Source of the DNA: Bacteroidales bacterium
Lineage (GTDB): Bacteria > Bacteroidota > Bacteroidia > Bacteroidales > UBA1556
Assembly: GCA_023145955.1 (NCBI GenBank)
Contig: JAGLDA010000111.1
Coordinates: 1-36,294 of the forward strand
DNA: 36,294 nt
Direction of reading: 5' to 3'
Part shown: piece after piece, positions 15,667-23,238 of the stretch
Numbering within the stretch: position 1 is the first letter of the stretch
Layout of the letters: each line of letters starts with the position of its first letter
Translations under genes and position numbers: made by a program
The notes under the pieces: model-generated
What the model was told of the DNA's origin: nothing
Database searches by the model: none
What the model saw: only the letters and a program-made list of their open reading frames with translations

Positions 15667-15720
15667 CATGGTGGCGGAAATACTGCTGATAAAATTGCGT
15701 CAGAGCTTCTAAAGTATTAA
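15667..15720 (+). pseudogene. Relic of a second wecB (3' end only)
   Basis: In frame, 15667-15720 encodes HGGGNTADKIASELLKY followed by TAA. This parallels the end of the intact wecB product at 13775-14842, which reads YGGGNAADKIALELMRYL. An in-frame stop at 15661-15663 precedes it, and nothing wecB-like was seen further upstream, so only the last 17 codons survive. The DNA is related but clearly diverged, so this is a remnant of a different wecB paralogue rather than a recent partial copy. It lies in the 163-base convergent gap between the thioesterase and the T9SS cargo gene; the rest of that gap holds nothing recognisable. Confidence 0.7.
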
Positions 15721-15750
15721 TATTTGTTTGTAAAGGACTAATTGCTTAGT

Positions 15751-17217
15751 CTATATTTTTACAAACTTTTTAACAATGCTAATATCTCCATCAGTAATAT
15801 TAATTATGTATATACCATTCGGTAATGAGTTTATATCTAATTTATTACTCTTTAGTTTTGCTTCTTTTATTTTCTTACCATCTATATTATAAATTGTTAA
15901 TGTAAAATTACCACTATTTAAATTTATAATTGATATAAAATCACTACTTGGATTAGGGTATATATTTATTTCATTTTTCGAAATAGTTGAATTTAAGCCA
16001 ACTATAATTGGAGAGAAATGAAAAAATGATTTGTAATGAGGCTCTTGTATCCACATATTTGCAGTATCGGATTGATAAGTGAAGATTGTTGTAAGCATAT
16101 TCTTAAAAAAAGATATACTATTATTATTGGTCATTATTTCGTAGGGTAGAACTAAATCTGAACGTATATAACTAAGATCATAACTATAACTATAATTTTC
16201 TGATTTTACCCAATAATTAAACCCATGATACCAAAAATACTTTTCTATATTTGTTAGATTATTATTTGATGATTGTGTATAATGAATGCTATCATTCTTC
16301 ATCCACACTGTGCCAGCACTAATATGTTCTATATAAGTCGTTATCTTATTGCTCGAATTATATGTATAGTTGCATATTGATTTATGAACCCATGGATATC
16401 CATATCCAGAATATCCATTTCTCAAAATTTTATTATTAATGGAATCAAAACTATTTTCAATTTTAATTTCAGTTTCCCATACACCATACCACCTATGTCT
16501 TATATGTTTTGTGGTATTATTATTACTATCTAAGGCATTTGATTGTTTATAATCATTCACCCAATTATTATTGATATAATCATATTCATAAATTAAAGTA
16601 TCAATATTAGTAGGATTGAAATAATAAACCCTTTTATAGCTTTTATGCCACTTATTTGAGCTTTTGAAATATGATATAACTGTTCTAATAGAGTTTGTGT
16701 ATAGTTCAACTGCCTTAGCGGCTTCATCCCAAACGTTAGTATGCCATTCATAAAATAAAAACACTGTACTGTCAGGGTAATAAATAGTATTAGTTTTATT
16801 ATTAGGTTTCCAATTATTTGTAGTGGATTGCCAGTAACTCTTTTTTACCTCACTAATAGTATTGTCTTGATAATAAATATACTCAATCATGTCTATTGGT
16901 TGCACACTATCTCCGTAGATATAGTGTACTGTCTCTTTGGTGTTAAGTCCAATACTGTTATAGTCATAATACTTTACATAAACTTTTTTGAATAGACTAG
17001 TATTGTTATCATATTCATATGTATCAACAGAATCGAGCTTTTGTTTTGTTGTAGTTTTGTTTGAATTTATATATTCACTTTGATACTTTATTATTTCCTT
17101 TATTATATCAAAGCTATTTTTGTCATTAAAAGAAGATAGTGTTATTTGTGAATTTTGCCCTATAGTAGAATTTGCAGAGAATATAATTAGAATTAATATG
17201 ACTAATGTGTTCTTCAT
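15751..17217 (-). CDS. Secreted protein with tryptophan-phased repeats and a T9SS type A sorting domain
   Basis: The 488-residue product starts with a signal peptide (MKNTLVILILIIFSANSTIG) and ends with a type A T9SS C-terminal sorting domain (about 415-488: INIYPNPSSDF, then the TIYNIDGKKI strand, LPNGIYIINI and the closing KKFVKI). The passenger, about residues 60-400, is made of repeats of 27 to 31 residues, each opening with Trp and containing Tyr-rich strands (for example NNW, VW, KW, NNW, VW, PW, VW and YW spaced through it). Asn, Tyr, Thr and Ser dominate. It should be exported through the outer membrane and anchored or released; its function is unknown. It is 30 bases downstream of a small barrel gene and may be cotranscribed with it. 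Confidence 0.85.
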   Translation of the reverse strand: MKNTLVILILIIFSANSTIGQNSQITLSSFNDKNSFDIIKEIIKYQSEYINSNKTTTKQKLDSVDTYEYDNNTSLFKKVYVKYYDYNSIGLNTKETVHYIYGDSVQPIDMIEYIYYQDNTISEVKKSYWQSTTNNWKPNNKTNTIYYPDSTVFLFYEWHTNVWDEAAKAVELYTNSIRTVISYFKSSNKWHKSYKRVYYFNPTNIDTLIYEYDYINNNWVNDYKQSNALDSNNNTTKHIRHRWYGVWETEIKIENSFDSINNKILRNGYSGYGYPWVHKSICNYTYNSSNKITTYIEHISAGTVWMKNDSIHYTQSSNNNLTNIEKYFWYHGFNYWVKSENYSYSYDLSYIRSDLVLPYEIMTNNNSISFFKNMLTTIFTYQSDTANMWIQEPHYKSFFHFSPIIVGLNSTISKNEINIYPNPSSDFISIINLNSGNFTLTIYNIDGKKIKEAKLKSNKLDINSLPNGIYIINITDGDISIVKKFVKI

Positions 17218-17247
17218 TTGTTATTGTTTTATATGTAAGAATATATT

Positions 17248-17802
17248 TTAAAACGAATATCCAATTCCCAAACTTATATTTCCGAACCAATTATCTTCAC
17301 TTAGATACAGTACTTGCTGATATAGAGCATTAATAAAAATGCCTTTATTTAGAGGTTGATATCGATATCCGATTCCTATACTAGGATAAAAATTAAAACC
17401 TGTTTTTGTTGGTGCTACAAAGTTATTTGTGGAATCCCCCAATCCTCTACCTTTATAATCATCAAATCGATATATAGCATTAGAAGCAGCAATTCTTAGT
17501 TCTAAAAAATTATTGTGCCCAATGTTTTTCAATAAAGAGATACTCATAGGGAAAGTAAATCTAGAATTATAAAAAAGCCCAACATATGTATCTGTTATCA
17601 ATTTTGTTGGAAAATATGCAAAACCTATTCTAAAACTGAAAATTACATTATGGTCATTTCTTCTTAAACGTTCGTAATTAATGGAGTAAACACTAGTTAC
17701 TCCAGATAATTCTGCAAAGACATTGTTTTTTGATTTTTCTTGGGCAAAAATTCCAAGGGATAATAATAGTCCAATAATAAATAAAAAGATATTTTTTATC
17801 AT
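17248..17802 (-). CDS. Small outer-membrane beta-barrel protein
   Basis: From the ATG at 17802 the product is 184 residues, with a signal peptide MIKNIFLFIIGLLLSLGIFA and cleavage before QEKSK. The rest alternates short amphipathic strands and turns (VIFSFRIGFAYFP, FTFPMSISLLKNI, GFNFYPSIGIGYRYQ, GNISLGIGYSF), and the protein ends in a phenylalanine, as recognised by the BAM machinery. It is a porin-like or OmpX-like barrel of about eight strands with no specific family assigned. An in-frame start at 17844 would add 14 residues ahead of the signal peptide and is unlikely. It lies 52 bases after the acyl-CoA synthetase and 30 bases before the T9SS cargo gene. Confidence 0.72.
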   Translation of the reverse strand: MIKNIFLFIIGLLLSLGIFAQEKSKNNVFAELSGVTSVYSINYERLRRNDHNVIFSFRIGFAYFPTKLITDTYVGLFYNSRFTFPMSISLLKNIGHNNFLELRIAASNAIYRFDDYKGRGLGDSTNNFVAPTKTGFNFYPSIGIGYRYQPLNKGIFINALYQQVLYLSEDNWFGNISLGIGYSF

Positions 17803-17854
17803 AATAAAAATATTTGCAATATGGTTAATCGATATTCCTTGCAATTATATTCTA

Positions 17855-19570
17855 TTAGCTATTCTTTTCCTCAGGATTTTCATGAGCATCTTTATCATTA
17901 TATAAATACCTTTTAATCTTCTTTGTAGGAGTTTTTACAAAAGGTTCTTTCTGCTCAAATATATTGCTAAGCTTAGAAAATTTATTAACTTCATCATTAA
18001 CATTTTTTCTAATATTAACTAGAATATCATTAATATTTTTCTCCATTTCTGAAGTTTTATCTTTTAGATTAGAAAATTGTTTCTGGATTTCCTCATTATT
18101 TAGCTCTACTCTAGCAACAACTTTTCCTTTAAGTTCATATACAAGAGATTCAAGAACCCATTCGCTTTTATTTATTTGTGCCTCTATTTCTTCAGGGAAA
18201 ATATTTTCGCCACTAGGACCTAGAATCATATTTTTTATACGTCCTTTAATATAAAGAAAATTATCTTTATCAAATATTCCAGTGTCACCAGTAATAAAAC
18301 CGCCATCCTCAGTAAATACTTCTTTATTAAGATCATCGGCTTTATAATAACCTTTCATGATGTTAGGGCCATAAGCAATCACCTCGCCTTCACCAGTTTT
18401 AGGGTCAATATTTCTAAGTTTTAATGTTGCGCCCAATACGGTAGGTCCAGTAGATCCAACCTTGCCCGTTCCAGGTTTTGCTCCAGCAAGGAGCGGAGAT
18501 GTTTCTGTAAGTCCGTAACCAATGGCATAAGGGAATTTTGCTTCATGAAGAAATCTGTCCACATCTTCGTCCAATTTTGCCCCACCAATACCAAAGAATC
18601 CTAATTGCCCACCAAATGTGCTATATAGTTTCTTTCCAGCAATACGATGTAATAATTTGCGAAAAAATGGAATTCCATAAAGAAATCGCTTCAGTGGTGA
18701 ATTTGTTAACTCTGGACGTATCTTTGATTTAAAAATCTTGTCCATTATTAGCGGCACCGTAAACATTAAGGTTGGCCTTACTGACTTTAGTGCAGGCATA
18801 AGTACCGATGCCGTTGGTGGTTTCTTTATATAATGTAAGGATGCACCACACATTACACCATATATATTTCCTAAAGTAAATTCGTATGAGTGCGACATTG
18901 GAAGTATAGAAAGAAAACGGTCATTCTCATCAACACCATAAGTATCCCAACCTTGAATACTATTTGAAGTAAGGTTTTTATGAGTAAGCATCACACCTTT
19001 TGAAGTGCCAGTTGTTCCACTAGTATAAATTATTGATGCCAGGTCACTACCAACTACTTTAGGGAGTTTAAAATCTTTAAGTTCTTCTTCTGTGGCAATA
19101 CAAAAAGCGTTTTGCCCAACAAAGTCCTCATTATAATCTACAGTAAAATCACTAATTAGTACTATTTTACTTTCAATAGCGATATTTGCAGTCTTTAATT
19201 TGCGAGCTTGAGTTACAGATAAGAAAGAAATTTTTGCGCCAGAATGCTCAAGAATATGACTTGCTTCTTTAGCAGAAAAATCAGGAAGAACAGGTACCGC
19301 TACTGCACCAATACTAATTGTTGCAAAATATGCAATAAGCCAATTAGGACCATTCTCACTCCAAATAGCTACCCTGTCACCAAATTCTATATTATTGTTT
19401 CTAAGGCATAATGCTAGTTCTAATGCTTTTTTATGAAAATCTTTATATAGAATATATTCTTCATCCACATAGCATAGTGCTGGATTAGTTGGAAATTTCT
19501 TTGCTGTATTTTCAAGAAAAGTAAATAAATTTAGCTCATCAGTTTGTTCTAAAAAATATGGTGCTTTCAT
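17855..19570 (-). CDS. Long-chain fatty-acid-CoA ligase (AMP-binding, ANL superfamily)
   Basis: The 571-residue enzyme activates a carboxylic acid to an acyl-AMP and then an acyl-CoA. The A3 motif is YTSGTTGTSKG at 182-192, A5 is GYGLTETSP, and A7/A8 are TGDTGIFDKDNFLYIKGRIKN followed by GENIFPEEIE. The A10 lysine lies in TPTKKIKRY near the end. The pattern fits long-chain fatty-acid-CoA ligases of Bacteroidota, though medium-chain or other acids are possible. It has its own promoter element at 19596-19603. The two downstream envelope genes may be transcribed with it. Confidence 0.92.
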   Translation of the reverse strand: MKAPYFLEQTDELNLFTFLENTAKKFPTNPALCYVDEEYILYKDFHKKALELALCLRNNNIEFGDRVAIWSENGPNWLIAYFATISIGAVAVPVLPDFSAKEASHILEHSGAKISFLSVTQARKLKTANIAIESKIVLISDFTVDYNEDFVGQNAFCIATEEELKDFKLPKVVGSDLASIIYTSGTTGTSKGVMLTHKNLTSNSIQGWDTYGVDENDRFLSILPMSHSYEFTLGNIYGVMCGASLHYIKKPPTASVLMPALKSVRPTLMFTVPLIMDKIFKSKIRPELTNSPLKRFLYGIPFFRKLLHRIAGKKLYSTFGGQLGFFGIGGAKLDEDVDRFLHEAKFPYAIGYGLTETSPLLAGAKPGTGKVGSTGPTVLGATLKLRNIDPKTGEGEVIAYGPNIMKGYYKADDLNKEVFTEDGGFITGDTGIFDKDNFLYIKGRIKNMILGPSGENIFPEEIEAQINKSEWVLESLVYELKGKVVARVELNNEEIQKQFSNLKDKTSEMEKNINDILVNIRKNVNDEVNKFSKLSNIFEQKEPFVKTPTKKIKRYLYNDKDAHENPEEKNS

Positions 19571-19595
19571 AAGATATAGTATTTGGGTTACTTAG

Positions 19596-19603
19596 CAAAT
19601 ATA
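19596..19603 (-). promoter_or_regulatory. Bacteroidota -7 promoter element before the acyl-CoA synthetase gene
   Basis: Read on the minus strand this is TATATTTG, matching TAnnTTTG, and it implies a leader of about 20 bases before the ATG at 19570. It sits in the 89-base gap after miaA, so the synthetase can be transcribed independently. Confidence 0.5.
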
Positions 19604-19659
19604 AATATATTTTGCTATGTTATGATGTTGATTTAACTAATTGTTTTAAAAAAGTGGTT

Positions 19660-20526
19660 TTAAAGAGTTTTCCAATTAAAATCTTCATACCTTTTAACCC
19701 ATGTAATCTGTCGTTTAGCATATCTACGACTATGGGTTTTTATGTCTGTTATGGCTTGCTCCAGAGAGATTTCATTATTGAAATGTTGAAAAAGTTCCTT
19801 ATATCCTACAGTATTTAGGGCATTTAAATCTTTATATGGTATAAGTGCTTTTACTTCATCAATTAAGCCTTCTTCAATCATAATATCCACACGCTTATTT
19901 ATTCTATCGTATAGAATCTCACGTGGCATATTTAGAACAATTTTTTCTATTTCAAAATCTCTTACTTGTTTTTTCTCACTGCGCTGCGACGAATAAGTTT
20001 TTCCTGTTTGTATGCAAACTTCCAATGCTCTTTGTAATCTTTTATGGTTTTGAATGTCAGCATTTTCAAAGTATTTAGGGTCGAGTTTTCTAACTTCATC
20101 CTGTAAATACTCAATGCCGTATTTAGCAAATTTATCTTTTATTTCTTGTCGCAATTTTGGCTCAGCATCTGGTAAGTTGTCAATTCCGTAGCATAATGCA
20201 TCAATATAAAGTCCAGAGCCACCAACTGCTATTACTGTGTCATGAGTTTTAAAAAGTTCTTCTATTTTAATAATAGCCTCTTTCTCGTAAATAGATACAT
20301 TATAGTAATCACTAATAGATAAATTTCCTATAAAATGATGTGGTGCAGCTGCCAGTTCCTCTTTTGTAGGAGTGGCAGTTCCTATTTTTAATTCTCTATA
20401 GAATTGTCTGGAATCTGTAGAAATAATCTCTGTATTATGTTCTTGTGCTAATTTTATTGCATAACTAGTTTTGCCTACTGCTGTAGGCCCTGCAATTAGT
20501 ATTAGTTTTTTGTTGGAGTCTATCAT
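19660..20526 (-). CDS. miaA: tRNA dimethylallyltransferase MiaA
   Basis: MiaA transfers a dimethylallyl group to N6 of A37 in tRNAs that read UNN codons. With the ATG at 20526 the protein has 288 residues. The P-loop is GPTAVGKT at 13-20, followed by STDSRQFYREL, GTATPT and VGGSGLYIDAL, all diagnostic for the family. The swapped insertion and C-terminal HSRRYAKRQITWVKRY segment are also typical. A TTG codon at 20529 immediately before could be read as the start, but the ATG overlapping the metallo-hydrolase stop codon (TGATG) is more likely and implies translational coupling with that gene. Confidence 0.97.
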   Translation of the reverse strand: MIDSNKKLILIAGPTAVGKTSYAIKLAQEHNTEIISTDSRQFYRELKIGTATPTKEELAAAPHHFIGNLSISDYYNVSIYEKEAIIKIEELFKTHDTVIAVGGSGLYIDALCYGIDNLPDAEPKLRQEIKDKFAKYGIEYLQDEVRKLDPKYFENADIQNHKRLQRALEVCIQTGKTYSSQRSEKKQVRDFEIEKIVLNMPREILYDRINKRVDIMIEEGLIDEVKALIPYKDLNALNTVGYKELFQHFNNEISLEQAITDIKTHSRRYAKRQITWVKRYEDFNWKTL

Positions 20527-21287
20527 CAAAAATCAATTGTTAAACCATCATATGCAAAAAACACATTCTTTGGTAATTCTTTAATTACTTCATTATGCAA
20601 ACCCATTAAATGGCTAATATGAGTAATATATGCCTTTTGGGGTTTTATTCTTTCTATAACCATTAATGCTTCTTTAAGATTGAAATGAGAAACATGCTTT
20701 TCTTTTCTCAATGCATTAATAATTAATACATTAGACCCTTCTAATAATCGGTAAGATTCTTCAGGAATATAATTAGCATCTGTTATATAACTTAGATCTT
20801 TAATTCTAAAAGCTTTCACTTCTAATTTATGATGAAGTAAAGGTATAGGTGTAACTTTAGTGCTTCCTATTTCAATATACTTAGTATTTATTGTATGTAT
20901 ATTGAAACTTGGTAGACCAGGGTATTTGTTTTTCTTAAAAGCATAATGAAACTCTTTTTTAATACTTTCTATGGCGCTTTTATCGGCCCAAATATCCATT
21001 GGTTTTTTCTGAAGATAGTTAAATGCTCTAACATCATCGAGTCCACCAATATGGTCTTTGTGGCCATGAGTAATTAGTATTGCTGATAATTTATTTACAT
21101 TTTCACGAAGTAGTTGTTGTCTGAAATCTGGTCCTGCATCAATGGTGAAAATATCTTCATCATTTTCTACTAATACTGAACTTCGTAGGCGTTTATCTTT
21201 AGAATTATCACTAGCACAAACTGTGCATTTACATCCAATTACTGGTATGCCTTGTGATGTGCCGCTTCCTAAAAATGTTAGTTTCAT
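20526..21287 (-). CDS. PhnP-like metallo-beta-lactamase-fold hydrolase
   Basis: The 253-residue protein has the metallo-beta-lactamase motif HGHKDH (context LITHGHKDHIGGLDD), with the further metal ligands expected downstream in THISH. Near the N-terminus GCKCTVC (C19, C21, C24) matches the extra structural zinc site of PhnP, a phosphoribosyl cyclic phosphate phosphodiesterase. No other phosphonate gene is present, so the substrate is more likely a different phosphodiester or cyclic nucleotide-like compound. Similar genes are widespread in Bacteroidota. Its TGA overlaps the ATG of miaA by one base, so the two form an operon. A -7 element at 21294-21301 would leave almost no leader. Confidence 0.88.
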   Translation of the reverse strand: MKLTFLGSGTSQGIPVIGCKCTVCASDNSKDKRLRSSVLVENDEDIFTIDAGPDFRQQLLRENVNKLSAILITHGHKDHIGGLDDVRAFNYLQKKPMDIWADKSAIESIKKEFHYAFKKNKYPGLPSFNIHTINTKYIEIGSTKVTPIPLLHHKLEVKAFRIKDLSYITDANYIPEESYRLLEGSNVLIINALRKEKHVSHFNLKEALMVIERIKPQKAYITHISHLMGLHNEVIKELPKNVFFAYDGLTIDF

Positions 21288-21293
21288 TGCTTA

Positions 21294-21301
21294 CAAATTT
21301 A
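21294..21301 (-). promoter_or_regulatory. Bacteroidota -7 promoter element before the metallo-hydrolase gene
   Basis: On the minus strand it reads TAAATTTG, matching TAnnTTTG. It lies only six bases before the ATG at 21287, so the transcript would be leaderless or nearly so. No -33 TTG was found. Confidence 0.4.
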
Positions 21302-21364
21302 GTGATAATAATCTAGTATTATAAATTACTTTTTAAGAAATTGCATATTAGTTATTTTTGCTAA

Positions 21365-23146
21365 TTAATCCTCAGCAAAATATTTTAGCATTTTTCTGTA
21401 AGTAGAAAATACATTTGCTCTTGATACAAAGCCCACATATTTGCCATTATCAACAACAGGGATATTATAATTAGAAGATTTATGGAACTTTTCAGCAATA
21501 TGATTCATCTTATCATCCATATTTATTACTTCAATATTGCAATACATAAGGTCCGATACCAATGTAGTATCGTATAATTCTCTGTCGAACATTATTTCAC
21601 GCACATTGTCCATGGCAATTACGCCCTCAAAATTATTGTCCATATCCACAACAGGAAATATATTCCTTTGCGACTTAGCAATAACGGTAACTAATTGTCC
21701 TAAAGTTTGGTTCTTGTTTACTGTTAAAAAGTCGCGTTCTATGACCTTATTTATGGTCATCATACTCAGTATATTAGTATCTGAATTATGAGTTCGCAAC
21801 TCGCCTCGCTTAGCAAGCTGTATTGTATATACAGAGTTTGGTTGGAATATCTTTACCGTGGAATAAGCAATTACACTAACAATCATAAGTGGAATAAACA
21901 TTTGATAACCACCAGTAAGATCACCAATAAGGAATATTGCTGTAAGTGGAGCATGTAAGTTTGCTGCAATTAGCCCAGCCATACCTGCCAATGCAAAATG
22001 ACTACCATTAAGACTTGCTATTTTGAAATGATTTATTATAAGTACAAACCAAAGGCCCAAGTTGCTACCTAAAAATAGGGAAGGGGCGAAGATTCCACCA
22101 ACTCCACCAGCGCCAAAAGTTAGTGATGTTGCAATAACTTTAAAAAGTAAAACTAGAAGAATGAAACCAATTGTAAACAGGAAGTCTCCATCCAAATTAT
22201 TATAAATAGTATTTGCAAAAATATGTTCTGTACGCCCTTCTAAAGCGAGGTTTATACCTTCAAAACCCTCACCGTATATTGATGGGAAAAAGAAAATAAT
22301 AAGCCCAAGTAATGATCCTCCAATAAATAATCTTTTCCATACATTACCCATTGCATCAAAAGTTGATGTAATATACATATATACTCTTGTAAAGTAAACT
22401 GCTAGTAGGCCAGACAAAACACCAAGAATTATATAATATGGTAATTCTGACATTTTATATGTTTCAATAATTTGAACAGGGTATATAGTGCCTACTCCTA
22501 AGAAAAACATTGATGTAAGAGCTGCGGTAGCTGATGCTATAAGCAGAGGAACTACTGAGGCAACAGTAAGGTCAATCATAATTACTTCTAGAGCAAAAAC
22601 TACTGCTGCAATTGGTGCTTTAAATATTGCTGCCATTGCTGCTGCGGTTGCAGCTCCAAGCAATATTATAAGTTGCTTATAGTCAAGTCGCATTGCAATG
22701 CCAATATTTGAGCCAAATGCAGCTCCTGTAGCTACCGTTGGTCCCTCCAGCCCTACAGAGCCGCCAAACCCTACGGTCAAAGCACTTGTAATAACTGAAG
22801 AAAACATATTATTGCTTCTTATCTTTCCATTGGTTTTAGAAAGTGCATAAAGTACAGAGGGGATTCCATGGCCAACAGGTCTTTTTAATATGTATTTAAT
22901 AAATACTATTGTAAGTCCTAATCCTACTATTGGCAAAAGAAAATATAAGAAGTTAAGATTAAAAGTTGTTACTATTTTCTCAACGCCATATTGAGTATAG
23001 TGAACGGCATTCTTAATTATTACCGCAGCAATACCAACAATAACACCTATTAAAGCACTAAGAATCATGATAAAATTCTTAGGACTAATATGCCTCATTC
23101 GAATTACATATAACCTACGACGTAAATTTTTTAATTTATTCTTCAT
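21365..23146 (-). CDS. ClC-family chloride channel/transporter with C-terminal CBS pair
   Basis: The 593-residue membrane protein has the ClC core followed by two CBS domains (about 455-510 and 530-590), which usually bind adenine nucleotides and adjust gating. The three anion-site signatures are GHGIP at 92-96 (in place of GSGIP), GLEGP at 132-136 with the gating glutamate E134, and GGIFAPSLFLG. The proton glutamate of E. coli ClC (E203) aligns with a valine in FALEVIM (V188), which suggests a channel or altered coupling rather than a classical 2:1 exchanger; the alignment is by eye. The gene is monocistronic, with a -7 element at 23205-23212. Confidence 0.92.
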   Translation of the reverse strand: MKNKLKNLRRRLYVIRMRHISPKNFIMILSALIGVIVGIAAVIIKNAVHYTQYGVEKIVTTFNLNFLYFLLPIVGLGLTIVFIKYILKRPVGHGIPSVLYALSKTNGKIRSNNMFSSVITSALTVGFGGSVGLEGPTVATGAAFGSNIGIAMRLDYKQLIILLGAATAAAMAAIFKAPIAAVVFALEVIMIDLTVASVVPLLIASATAALTSMFFLGVGTIYPVQIIETYKMSELPYYIILGVLSGLLAVYFTRVYMYITSTFDAMGNVWKRLFIGGSLLGLIIFFFPSIYGEGFEGINLALEGRTEHIFANTIYNNLDGDFLFTIGFILLVLLFKVIATSLTFGAGGVGGIFAPSLFLGSNLGLWFVLIINHFKIASLNGSHFALAGMAGLIAANLHAPLTAIFLIGDLTGGYQMFIPLMIVSVIAYSTVKIFQPNSVYTIQLAKRGELRTHNSDTNILSMMTINKVIERDFLTVNKNQTLGQLVTVIAKSQRNIFPVVDMDNNFEGVIAMDNVREIMFDRELYDTTLVSDLMYCNIEVINMDDKMNHIAEKFHKSSNYNIPVVDNGKYVGFVSRANVFSTYRKMLKYFAED

Positions 23147-23204
23147 TATTTTATGGGATAATACCCTATAATTTAGCCAATAAAAGTATATTTTTTAAAG
23201 GCGA

Positions 23205-23212
23205 CAAAAGTA
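23205..23212 (-). promoter_or_regulatory. Bacteroidota -7 promoter element before the ClC gene
   Basis: On the minus strand it reads TACTTTTG, matching TAnnTTTG. It lies 58 bases before the ClC ATG at 23146 and just downstream of the uvrB stop codon, so the ClC gene is likely transcribed separately. Confidence 0.45.
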
Positions 23213-23238
23213 GTATTAATAATGGATTATTTTTTATT

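Noticed and set aside
20527..20529. TTG as the miaA start
   Set aside because: The next codon is ATG, overlapping the upstream stop as TGATG, a standard coupled start; the TTG adds only one residue.
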